From contig QNGA01000001.1 in NCBI GenBank assembly GCA_003298465.1, positions 558,001-622,000 on the forward strand: 64,000 nucleotides of DNA. Reading direction: 5' to 3'. Both the position numbers and the translations under genes were made by a program. The stretch is from a halophilic archaeon (GTDB taxonomy: Archaea; Halobacteriota; Halobacteria; Halobacteriales; Haladaptataceae). The notes beneath the pieces are model-generated. The model saw nothing but the letters and a program-made list of their open reading frames with translations, did not search any database and had not been told where the DNA came from. Position 1 is the first letter of the stretch. The number at the start of each line of letters is the position of its first letter. Shown here in pieces: positions 27,412 through 34,699 of the stretch.

Positions 27412-27957
27412 TCACAACAGCAAGACGACGTTCCCCATCCCGCGACGCTTGCGCTCGACGAGGTTCTTGGTCTCTAAACTGTCGAGGACTCGACTGACCG
27501 TCGCTTTCGAAATATCCGTTCGGTCGACTATCTCGTTCTGCGGTAAGACGCCGTCGGCGTCGAGGAGCGTTTCGTAGATCACCTGTTCGTTGTTTGTGAG
27601 TTGCTCCGCGATTTCCTCCCATTCCTGCCGGCGGGCTTCGAGGAGTTCGTCTGTGGGTGCCAGGTCGTCGTTCTGGTCAGCAGTTAGGCTTGATTTCTTC
27701 GATGCAGGATCAGACTTATACCCCGACTGTTCGTTCGTCAGTAGATACGTGCTGCTCGCTCCGAGAAGACTCGCTGCGAAGGCGACTACGACCACGTCTC
27801 GGTATCGGAAATAGTTCCCGAGTTCTGCGACGTCTGTGCCGTTCTCACCGACTGTGACCATAACTGGCGACGGATTGATGAGCTGTACCGTGAGGGTGAA
27901 TGTAGCGGCAACGAACACGCCGGCAGCGAGCAGCTGAGTGTGCTGGAGGGACCGCAT
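27412..27957 (-). CDS. Membrane-anchored winged-helix regulator (DUF7343/MarR-like)
   Basis: A 181-residue protein. Two N-terminal membrane helices (LLAAGVFVAATFTLTVQLI and VVVVAFAASLLGASSTYLL) flank a short outside loop. A hydrophilic linker follows, then a helix-turn-helix: NNEQVIYETLLDADGVLPQNEIVDRTDISKATVSRVLDSLETKNLVERKRRG. It resembles haloarchaeal membrane-tethered regulators with a DUF7343-type HTH. The gene is divergent from the secreted-protein gene at 28108, with a shared 150-base control region. The start at 27957 is preferred; an in-frame ATG at 27996 would add 13 residues. Confidence 0.78.
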   Translation of the reverse strand: MRSLQHTQLLAAGVFVAATFTLTVQLINPSPVMVTVGENGTDVAELGNYFRYRDVVVVAFAASLLGASSTYLLTNEQSGYKSDPASKKSSLTADQNDDLAPTDELLEARRQEWEEIAEQLTNNEQVIYETLLDADGVLPQNEIVDRTDISKATVSRVLDSLETKNLVERKRRGMGNVVLLL

Positions 27958-28030
27958 ATTCGTACTTGTATCTTCGATGACCCTTCTAATGTGCATCGGT
28001 TTTGTCCCGCTAAATCGCCGCGAAACGGGC

Positions 28031-28069
28031 TTGAAACGCGGATGAAACGCATTTCGAACGTGTTTCGCC
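28031..28069 (+). promoter_or_regulatory. Upstream element copy A (before the 28108 gene)
   Basis: A 39-base stretch, TTGAAACGCGGATGAAACGC followed by ATTTCGAACGTGTTTCGCC, with GAAAC/GTTTC half-sites in inverted orientation. A similar stretch lies upstream of the next secreted-protein gene (28817-28854). It ends 39 bases before the ATG at 28108. Probably a binding site or promoter module; the binder is unknown, the adjacent membrane HTH protein being the obvious candidate. Confidence 0.5.
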
Positions 28070-28107
28070 TTAGCACTAATGAGGTCTTTCGAACAACTGG
28101 TTAGACG

Positions 28108-28770
28108 ATGAAAGGTGAGGTACGCGTGCGATTGCTCGCAGTGGTTGGACTCGCGGTACTCGCAGTTGCACTGGCCGTGACGGGGACTGCGCTCGGAATC
28201 GCCAACCCACTCACAGCCGACGAACCCGGTGCACAGGTCACCGTCACAGAGGACGGCATTACCCTCTCGAACGGCGGGCCGGAGGAGACCGTCGTCGGAA
28301 ACATGACTGCGGTGGAGACGGTCAAAATAGCTAGCCACGACGGCCAACTCAGGATACGAACCGAGGAAAAGGAGCCACTGACGAGTGCAGACCGAATTCG
28401 AGCGATCGAAGTCGCCCAGAACAACGACACGCTACAACGATCACTCGACGAACTCTCCGAGTACGAACTGGAAGTCCAGCCGATCGAGAAATTAGACGCC
28501 AGCACTGCAGAAACGGTCGACATCTCTGGCGTTACAAAAGACGGGCCAAACGACTCTGAAGACCCTGTGTTCCGAGTAGAAACCAACTCTTCAGCGGAGA
28601 CCAGCGAATCGATCACGATTCGCCGTGAGCCCTCGTACGTCGAGAACCAGGCCACGATCAAGATCCGTCGGCCCACTGATGACGAACTGCTGTACTCGGC
28701 TGAGGTTAACCTCTCCGAAGGGAGGATCGTCGATATTACGGACTGGACCGACGTCGAATCTCGGGAGTAG
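28108..28770 (+). CDS. Exported or membrane-anchored protein of unknown function
   Basis: A 220-residue protein with a basic start and one hydrophobic segment (LLAVVGLAVLAVALAVTGTAL), i.e. a signal peptide or anchor, then an acidic Thr/Ser-rich outside domain. The outside part contains beta-like stretches (AQVTVTEDGITLSNGG, ESITIRREPSYVENQATIKI) and no Cys. I do not recognise the family. It is divergent from the membrane HTH gene and followed by a second secreted protein with the same upstream element. Its GC content is lower than that of the core genes. Confidence 0.7.
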   Translation: MKGEVRVRLLAVVGLAVLAVALAVTGTALGIANPLTADEPGAQVTVTEDGITLSNGGPEETVVGNMTAVETVKIASHDGQLRIRTEEKEPLTSADRIRAIEVAQNNDTLQRSLDELSEYELEVQPIEKLDASTAETVDISGVTKDGPNDSEDPVFRVETNSSAETSESITIRREPSYVENQATIKIRRPTDDELLYSAEVNLSEGRIVDITDWTDVESRE

Positions 28771-28816
28771 GGCCGAGTGAATCCATGCAGGAGCCGCTGT
28801 AGCACGGCAGAAGTCG

Positions 28817-28854
28817 CTGAACGCGGCCGAAACCGCTTTTCAACGTGTTCCGCC
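28817..28854 (+). promoter_or_regulatory. Upstream element copy B (before the 28985 gene)
   Basis: CTGAACGCGGCCGAAACCGC followed by TTTTCAACGTGTTCCGCC. It aligns along its length with copy A at 28031-28069 (roughly 30 identical positions with one gap). It ends 131 bases before the chosen ATG at 28985, but only 44 bases before an in-frame ATG at 28898. Confidence 0.45.
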
Positions 28855-28984
28855 GGGCGTTTCCAACGGGACTCTATGAGGGTTTTCAGATGAGGTTATG
28901 CCGAGTGAGATGGGCAGTGGCGCACGTGGTAGTAGTCAACTCCTACTCGTGGCGGCTGCCCGGATCGCTCGTACAAGAGAAACC

Positions 28985-29542
28985 ATGCGAACGAAAGCAA
29001 TCACGCTCGTGCTCGTCGTTGCGGCGATGCTAGCGGTTAGTGCCGGCGGCATCGCAGCAGCCGATGGGACGGGTTCGGACGCGGTACAGTCTGACGATGA
29101 ACCTGACGACCCAGCGAAAGGGAGTGAGTACGATGAGCGCCTCACCTCCAACGAGTCGTTCGAATTGGACGTTCCTCCGAAGAGCATCACGTATGCGGAC
29201 GATGGTCTAGTCACGATCGACGTGTCGATGGACAATAGGGGAGAGAACGTAGAGGAGAACGGCAATGGGAGTGCAAGCGAAGAGTCCGTCAAGCGGTTGA
29301 CCGCAGCGAAGTCACTCTCGACCGGTATCTCCGAGGAAAACGTGACGATCGTCGAAGAGTCGCCCCGACTCACGGCGGAACAGTCCGTCGAGTTGCATAC
29401 GTCCGAAGTGAATATCACTATCGAGGAGCAGTACGACCAGCGTCTGACTGCCGACGAGTCGTTCCACTCCCATATCCCTGCTGCCGGTCTTGAACCCCAG
29501 GGTAACGGCATCTACAGGGTTAACCTGACTGACGGCGAGTAG
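28985..29542 (+). CDS. Secreted acidic protein with four RLT-type repeats
   Basis: A 185-residue protein. Residues 1-26 form a signal peptide (MRTKAITLVLVVAAMLAVSA, likely cut after IAAA). The mature part is acidic and contains RLT motifs at residues 52, 104, 128 and 153: RLTSNESF, RLTAAKSL, RLTAEQSV, RLTADESF, three of them each followed by a short strand (SITYADDG, NVTIVEES, NITIEEQY). The spacing is about 25 residues (52 between the first two). No known domain; perhaps a repetitive beta structure at the cell surface. The ATG at 28985 starts the signal peptide; the open frame from 28898 would put 29 residues before it. Confidence 0.7.
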   Translation: MRTKAITLVLVVAAMLAVSAGGIAAADGTGSDAVQSDDEPDDPAKGSEYDERLTSNESFELDVPPKSITYADDGLVTIDVSMDNRGENVEENGNGSASEESVKRLTAAKSLSTGISEENVTIVEESPRLTAEQSVELHTSEVNITIEEQYDQRLTADESFHSHIPAAGLEPQGNGIYRVNLTDGE

Positions 29543-29871
29543 GGCTATCTTCGTCCTCCGTGGTCTTCCTTCTTATTTGTCCGTCATCCCTCTTTGGGTA
29601 CACGAAGTGGAGCCGAAGGCACGTACTGTCGCTCAAAAACAATCTGTTCCTTCTGCGTATCTCTCCCAAATAACGCCCCTGCTTCAACTCCAAGAACGGG
29701 TAACGGACCCGTGTTACCAACTGCTGTTTTGGGTCTGCTACCGGTTTCGTTCCCTCCCACTCTACCGAAAAGACAGGAAATTACCATAAACTGAATATGA
29801 CTTATACTTATATTGGAAGTAAAATCAGACCCCTCGGGGAATCGTTTATTATAGTTCAGGGATAGTATATA
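29543..29871. other. Lower-GC spacer upstream of the subtilase
   Basis: About 330 bases with noticeably lower GC than the chromosome average. A pyrimidine-rich tract just after the upstream stop (cttccttcttatttgtcc, near 29563) may terminate that gene. TATA-like sequences tttatta (29845-29851) and gtatata (29863-29869) precede the protease gene. No open frame here is convincing. Confidence 0.45.
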
Positions 29872-29886
29872 GTGGCGGTAGCAAAA

Positions 29887-31263
29887 ATGAAACAGAGCAG
29901 ACGTACATTCCTGAAAGGCATCGCAGCGACGGGCGTGGCACTCACCGCGGCAGGGCAGGTGTCTGCCGGAGGCGGCACGCGATACATCGTCACTGGAAGT
30001 GGCAGGGGCGCGGCGAAGCGCATTCGCGACGCCGGCTTCTCGGTCGAGCGAGAACTCGGCGGTAACGTACTCATCGTCACCGCCGACGACCGGTCGGCGC
30101 TGGAGAGCGTCTCCGGCGTCTCCGAGGTGGTCGTCGACAGGAAGTTGACGCTCGACGCGCCGAAACTGGAGGAGAAGGCGGAAACGACGACCGACGAGGA
30201 CCTGTACTCCCTCCAGTGGGACAAGCAGGTGACCGACGTGCCGGAGGCTCACACGACGGCGACCGGGGAGGGAACCCGTATCGCCATCATCGACACCGGC
30301 GTCGACTTCGACCATCCGGACCTCGCGGCCAACGTCAACGAGGAGCTGAGCAAGCTGTTCAGGTACGGCGAGGTGAGCGACGACGCTCAGGACGTGTACG
30401 GCCACGGTACGCACGTCGCCGGTATCGCGGCCGCGAGCGACGACGGCACGACGGGAGTCGTCGGCACGGCACCGGACGCCGAAATCGTCTCGTTACGGGT
30501 GTTCTACTACGACGAAATAGACGGCGAAACCGTACTGACGACCACCCGCGCCGACATCCTCTCCGCCATCGACTACGCGGCGGACGTCGGATCGGACGCG
30601 GCGAACATGAGCATCGGCACGCCGCCCATCCCGCCGCAGGACAACGCCGGCGGCCTCAAGGTCGGCTACCAGCGCGTCATCCAGAGCGCCAGTCGACGCG
30701 GCACGCTGACCGTTGTCAGCGCGGGCAACAGCAGCGCCAACCTCCAGCAGGGCGGTTACTTCACGCTCCCGAACAGCGTCGCCGGCGCGATGAGCGTCAG
30801 CGCCACCGGGCCGAACGACGAACTCGTCTTCTACTCGAACTACGGCACGAACGAGGTGAGCGTGGGTGCGCCCGGCGGCGGGTACGAGACGCTGAAGAAG
30901 ACGCTGTGTAGGGACTGGGACGGCGACGGCGACGGCGAGGCTCCCATCGACACGGACGGCGACGGCGAGGATGAGTGGGTCGACTGCGAGATTCCCGAGT
31001 GGCCGTACCCGACGAACCTCGTCCTCTCGTCGGTGCCGCCGGAGCTGTACGACGGAGAGTACTACGCCTACTTCGCCGGCACGTCGATGGCCGCGCCGCA
31101 GGTGACCGGTACGGCCGCGCTCGTGCGTGAAGTCGCGCCGGACGCCAATCCGAATCAGGTCGAGCAGGCCATCGAGCAGGGTGCCGAGGGGACGTCGGGC
31201 AAGAGCGACCCCGAACTCGGCGCGGGTCGGCTGAACGCGAACAGGGCTCTCGACTCGATCTAA
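29887..31263 (+). CDS. Tat-exported subtilisin-like serine protease (halolysin-like)
   Basis: A secreted S8 protease of 458 residues. A Tat signal (QSRRTFLKGIAATGVALTAAG) is followed by an I9-type propeptide (about 31-95: RYIVTG... VLIVTADD... VSEVVVDRKL). The catalytic triad is D136 (AIIDTGVD), H173 (YGHGTHVAG) and S400 (AGTSMAAP), with the oxyanion Asn N281 (SAGNSS). An Asp/Gly-rich insert near 344-362 (WDGDGDGEAP, DTDGDGEDE) looks like calcium-binding loops. There is no C-terminal PKD extension. An in-frame GTG at 29872 would add five residues. It ends 4 bases inside the converging metzincin gene. Confidence 0.93.
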   Translation: MKQSRRTFLKGIAATGVALTAAGQVSAGGGTRYIVTGSGRGAAKRIRDAGFSVERELGGNVLIVTADDRSALESVSGVSEVVVDRKLTLDAPKLEEKAETTTDEDLYSLQWDKQVTDVPEAHTTATGEGTRIAIIDTGVDFDHPDLAANVNEELSKLFRYGEVSDDAQDVYGHGTHVAGIAAASDDGTTGVVGTAPDAEIVSLRVFYYDEIDGETVLTTTRADILSAIDYAADVGSDAANMSIGTPPIPPQDNAGGLKVGYQRVIQSASRRGTLTVVSAGNSSANLQQGGYFTLPNSVAGAMSVSATGPNDELVFYSNYGTNEVSVGAPGGGYETLKKTLCRDWDGDGDGEAPIDTDGDGEDEWVDCEIPEWPYPTNLVLSSVPPELYDGEYYAYFAGTSMAAPQVTGTAALVREVAPDANPNQVEQAIEQGAEGTSGKSDPELGAGRLNANRALDSI

Positions 31264-32297
31264 GTCCACCAGTCGCTTTTTCGCCGGTCGTCGTCCCGGA
31301 GCGGCGGCGGGAGTTCGGAGTCGTCGAGACCCATCCCGTAGCCGAACCAGTAGCCGACGTGCCAGCCGACGGCCTCGGTGTCGACGTCGCCGATGGAGAT
31401 CACGAGGCGCTCGTACTCCTCCATCTCCCCGTCGCGGTCGGGGTCGACGCCGCGAACCCGGCCGCAGCTCGCCGTGGACCGACAGGGGAGGTCGTCGGGG
31501 AACCGAACGACGACGTCGGCCGTCGAGCGGTCGCGAGTGAACTCGAACGTCAGATTCGACGGAACGGTGCCGTCGGCGCCGCGGCCGTAGTACTCCAGCG
31601 CGTTGGCGACCTGCCGGCGAACCGCGCTCCGGTCGCGGTCCGGCGTCGGCGCGAGATACACGGTGAACTCGGCGTCGCTCCAGGGCAGTGCCCGCTCGTC
31701 GGCGTCCACTCGCTGCCGCGTCGCCAGGGCCGCAGAGTGGTTCATGATGGACTGCGGGGCCGCGCTGTGGTTCAACCCTAGCGTGTGGCCGAGTTCGTGT
31801 TTCAGCACGAGAACGGTGGAGTTACTCGAAAACGACGCGTCGACGTCGACGTGCATCGGTCGGTCGACGTGGCCGGGTTCGGTGACGTACGGCGCACAGC
31901 CGGCGGCGTTCTCGATGCGCGGACAGCTCTCGACCTGTTCGACGAACCGGACGACGAGGTCCGGACTCTCCGCGTTCGGCGCGAGTTCGTAGTCGATGGG
32001 GTAGCCGGCGTACTGCTCGCTGTGGCTCTCCCAGTAGTCCAGTGCTCGCCGCAGCTCCTGCGTGAAATCCCGCGACGGAGCGCCGATGTTCTCGACGGCG
32101 ACCGTCAGCGTCGACTCGCCCCAGGGGTTCTCCCGGTCGGCCACCGTTCTCGCCGCGCTCGACTGTCGCGACTCTCCGTTCGTGGCCGTCGTGGTCGTGT
32201 CGGGGGTGGTCGACGGGGTCGTCTCGGCGTCCATCTGCACTCCGGAACAACCGGCGAGGACGACGAGGGCGACGAGGGCGGGCGCGCGCCATTTCAT
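31260..32297 (-). CDS. Lipoprotein metalloprotease (metzincin) with a degenerate second protease copy
   Basis: A 345-residue exported lipoprotein: signal peptide with lipobox LAGC (C17), then a Thr/Ser-rich linker to about residue 60. Residues 62-190 form a metzincin-like zinc protease: HELGHTLGLNH (167-177) with a later Met (M185, SIMNH) as the Met-turn. Residues 209-328 repeat the same layout about 148 residues later (DLVVRF at 113 / DVVVRF at 261; Cys pair 125/134 versus 272/278), but the zinc site reads YWFGYGMGLDD (316-326), with all His and Glu lost. So one domain is active and one is a pseudo-protease. The gene overlaps the subtilase stop by 4 bases. Confidence 0.85.
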   Translation of the reverse strand: MKWRAPALVALVVLAGCSGVQMDAETTPSTTPDTTTTATNGESRQSSAARTVADRENPWGESTLTVAVENIGAPSRDFTQELRRALDYWESHSEQYAGYPIDYELAPNAESPDLVVRFVEQVESCPRIENAAGCAPYVTEPGHVDRPMHVDVDASFSSNSTVLVLKHELGHTLGLNHSAAPQSIMNHSAALATRQRVDADERALPWSDAEFTVYLAPTPDRDRSAVRRQVANALEYYGRGADGTVPSNLTFEFTRDRSTADVVVRFPDDLPCRSTASCGRVRGVDPDRDGEMEEYERLVISIGDVDTEAVGWHVGYWFGYGMGLDDSELPPPLRDDDRRKSDWWT

Positions 32298-32462
32298 GCG
32301 TCGTTAACTACGACGAGCGACGTATCAAACTTTCCGCCACGAAGTGACGATATACAGACCGGTTCCGGTAACGTCCAATCCCGAAGGCAGCGGAAACGGA
32401 ACTCGCGCGGCGAACGACCGCCGACGGCCAGCGCTTTTGTCGCTGGCCTGCCAGCGAGGAGT

Positions 32463-33374
32463 ATGGACTACCGCGGACTCCTGCTGTTGTGGGCCGCACG
32501 CGAGACGGGCGTCCTCAACGCCGTCACTCTGCACGCCGGCACGCCGGCGGCGGTCGCCGACGAGGCCGACGTCACCGAGCGGGCCGCCCGCATCACGCTG
32601 CAAGCGCTCGAGGAGATGGGATTCCTCGAACGCGTCGGCGACGAGTACGAGGCGACGAACCGGGCGCTCGGCTTCTTCGCCAAGACAGACGTGCGCTCCA
32701 TCGGGTCGGTGCCCCACCGACTCGACTGCGTCGACCGCTGGCTCGAACTCCCCGAGACGATGCGGACCGGCGCTCCACCGGCGAAACCCGAGGACTGGGA
32801 GACGAACTTCGTGGGCGCGATGGCGACCGTCGACGAGGCGACGGTGCGAGCCTGCGTCACCGCCGCAGTTCACGCCCGTCCGGACGCCGAGCGCGTCCTC
32901 GACGTCGGCGGCGGTCCGGGCTCGTTCGCCACGGAGTTCGCCCGCCGCGGCTTCGAGGTGACGCTGTTCGACCGCCCCGCGGTCGTCGACCGCGTCGAGC
33001 GATTGCTCGCCGACGAACCGGTCGAACTGGTCGCCGGCGACGCCACCGACGACCTCCCCGACGGGTTCGACGTCGCGTTCTGCTCGCGAGTCGCGCACGC
33101 GCTCGGTCCGGCCGAGAATCGCCGACTCGTCGCGAACGCCTACGACGCGCTCGAACCGGGCGGCGCGATCGTGCTCGTCGACCGCGTCCGCGGCCGGTCC
33201 GAGGGCGCGGCGTTGCTGGGCGCACACATGCTCGCACAGACCGAACGCGGCGACGTCTACACCGCCGAGGCGTTCACCGGCTGGCTGGACGACGCCGGTT
33301 TCCGGGACGTGGCGGTTCGGGACGTGCCCGGCACGAATATGCAGGTAATCGCCGGACGCGTGCCGCGCGATTGA
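32463..33374 (+). CDS. SAM-dependent methyltransferase with winged-helix dimerisation domain
   Basis: A 303-residue protein of the hydroxyneurosporene/O-methyltransferase layout. Residues 1-85 form a winged helix (AVADEADVTERAARITLQALEEMGFLER) used for dimerisation and substrate binding. The Rossmann methyltransferase part starts with VLDVGGGPGSFATEFARRG (SAM motif I), then FDRPAVVDRV, VAGDATDDLP and the late ALEPGGAIVLVDRV. The small-molecule substrate cannot be told. The ATG at 32463 begins the first helix; the longer upstream frame overlaps the promoter region of the opposite gene. Confidence 0.85.
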   Translation: MDYRGLLLLWAARETGVLNAVTLHAGTPAAVADEADVTERAARITLQALEEMGFLERVGDEYEATNRALGFFAKTDVRSIGSVPHRLDCVDRWLELPETMRTGAPPAKPEDWETNFVGAMATVDEATVRACVTAAVHARPDAERVLDVGGGPGSFATEFARRGFEVTLFDRPAVVDRVERLLADEPVELVAGDATDDLPDGFDVAFCSRVAHALGPAENRRLVANAYDALEPGGAIVLVDRVRGRSEGAALLGAHMLAQTERGDVYTAEAFTGWLDDAGFRDVAVRDVPGTNMQVIAGRVPRD

Positions 33375-33400
33375 AGAACTTCCGGCGCGAATCGTGTCGT

Positions 33401-34177
33401 ATGGACCCCGCGGTGTTGCGCGACGACATGGTCGCCAGCCTGGAGCACGAGACCAAGGCGCTCGTGCGGAGCGACGACGTCAGCCAGGCGCTCAGGACCG
33501 TACCGCGCCACGAGTTCGTCCCGGCCGACGCCGACCGCGGCGCGTACCTCGACCAGTCGTTCGACCACCGCGGCACTCGCGTCCTGTCGCCGAGCACGGT
33601 CGCGAAACTGCTCGAAGCGCTCGACGTGACGGACGACGACTCCGTGCTCGTCGTCGGGGCCGGCGTCGGCTACACCCCGGCCGTGCTCGCCGCGATGGTC
33701 GGCGAGCGCAACGTCCACGCCGTCGACATCACGCGCACGGTCGTCTACGACGCCCGGCGGAACCTCGAGTCTGCGGGCTACGGCGGCGTGTTGGTCGACT
33801 GCCGCGACGGTGCGGACGGCCTCCCGGAGTACGCGCCGTTCGACCGCATCCTCGTCGAGGCCGCCGCCGTCGACCCGCCGCGTGCGCTGGTCGAGCAACT
33901 CGCCTCCGACGGCCGGCTGGTCATGCCGCTCGGCGGCCGCGAACAGCGACTGGCGGCCGTCGAACGCGAGACGCCGAACGGCGTCGAGGGTTCCTCCGAC
34001 GCTCGGGTGGTCGAGCGGTTCGGTTCCGTCGCGTTCGCACCGCTGCTCGTCGAGGGCGAACAGTCCGGAGCCATCGAGCGCAACCGGACCGCGCGCGAGG
34101 ACCGCGAACACGCCGAACGGCACGCCCAGACCCGGCGCGGCTGGGAGCACGAGTGGATCGACTGGGACGGCCGCTAG
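33401..34177 (+). CDS. pcm: Protein-L-isoaspartate O-methyltransferase-like protein
   Basis: A 258-residue PCMT-family enzyme that would methylate damaged isoaspartyl residues to start repair. Features: VPRHEFVPADADRGAYLDQSF near the N terminus, the RVLSPSTVAKLLEAL helix, SAM motif I as VLVVGAGVGYTPAVLA, then YAPFDRILVEAAAVDPPRALVEQLASDGRLVMPLG. The usual PCMT S-Q-P motif is changed to LSPST here. It has a charged C-terminal tail (TRRGWEHEWIDWDGR). It starts 26 bases after the methyltransferase stop and overlaps the next gene by 4 bases tail to tail. Confidence 0.85.
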   Translation: MDPAVLRDDMVASLEHETKALVRSDDVSQALRTVPRHEFVPADADRGAYLDQSFDHRGTRVLSPSTVAKLLEALDVTDDDSVLVVGAGVGYTPAVLAAMVGERNVHAVDITRTVVYDARRNLESAGYGGVLVDCRDGADGLPEYAPFDRILVEAAAVDPPRALVEQLASDGRLVMPLGGREQRLAAVERETPNGVEGSSDARVVERFGSVAFAPLLVEGEQSGAIERNRTAREDREHAERHAQTRRGWEHEWIDWDGR

Positions 34178-34623
34178 TCCTCGACCACCAGTATCTTCGT
34201 GTTCTCGCGCTCGTCGGTGTACTCGCTCCCCGCCGGCGGTTTGACGCCGATTTGCAGCGTTCCTTCCCGCTGGTTCGGCCCCAGCTCCGGGTCGACCGAG
34301 ACCGTCACCGTCCCGTCGTCGCCGGTCGTTGCAGTCCGCACCTCGTCGAGCGTCGCGGACCCGCCGCGCACGACGACGGTCGCGTCCGCGACCGGTTCGC
34401 CGTCGGCGTCGACGACGGTGATGTCGACCTGGTCGCTGCCGGGCCCGACGACCTCCGGCGACGGTTTCGCGTCGAGTTCGCTCACGGACATCCCGTTCAG
34501 GCCCGAGAGCATGTTCATCATCACCGAGAGGCTGGCGACGCCGACGACGAGCGCGATGACGAGCCGGATCGGCAGTCCTTCGATACCGCGGTCGTCCGCG
34601 CGGAAGCGTTCGAGTGCACGCAT
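34174..34623 (-). CDS. Haloarchaeal membrane-anchored Ig-like/carboxypeptidase-regulatory-like protein
   Basis: A 149-residue protein: a short cytosolic charged start (MRALERFRADDRGIEG), one membrane helix (LPIRLVIALVVGVASLSVMMNM), then an outside beta domain with VDITVVDADGEPVADATVVVRGG and GTVTVSVDPELG, as in carboxypeptidase-regulatory-like folds. The DRGIEGLPIRLV junction resembles archaeal type IV pilin-like signals, so it might be a minor pilin, but this is inference. It resembles haloarchaeal DUF7382 proteins. Confidence 0.7.
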   Translation of the reverse strand: MRALERFRADDRGIEGLPIRLVIALVVGVASLSVMMNMLSGLNGMSVSELDAKPSPEVVGPGSDQVDITVVDADGEPVADATVVVRGGSATLDEVRTATTGDDGTVTVSVDPELGPNQREGTLQIGVKPPAGSEYTDERENTKILVVED

Positions 34624-34668
34624 GGCCCGGCCTGGTCCTGTTCCGATTGATAAACCCTCGGACGGACG

Positions 34669-34676
34669 TTTATAAG
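34669..34676 (+). promoter_or_regulatory. TATA box for the HerA-type ATPase gene
   Basis: tttataag lies about 25 bases before the GTG at 34700, the spacing of a leaderless haloarchaeal transcript. It shows that the promoter of the amber-containing gene is intact. Confidence 0.55.
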
Positions 34677-34699
34677 TGAAGGCGGGGCCAGGGCCAGCC

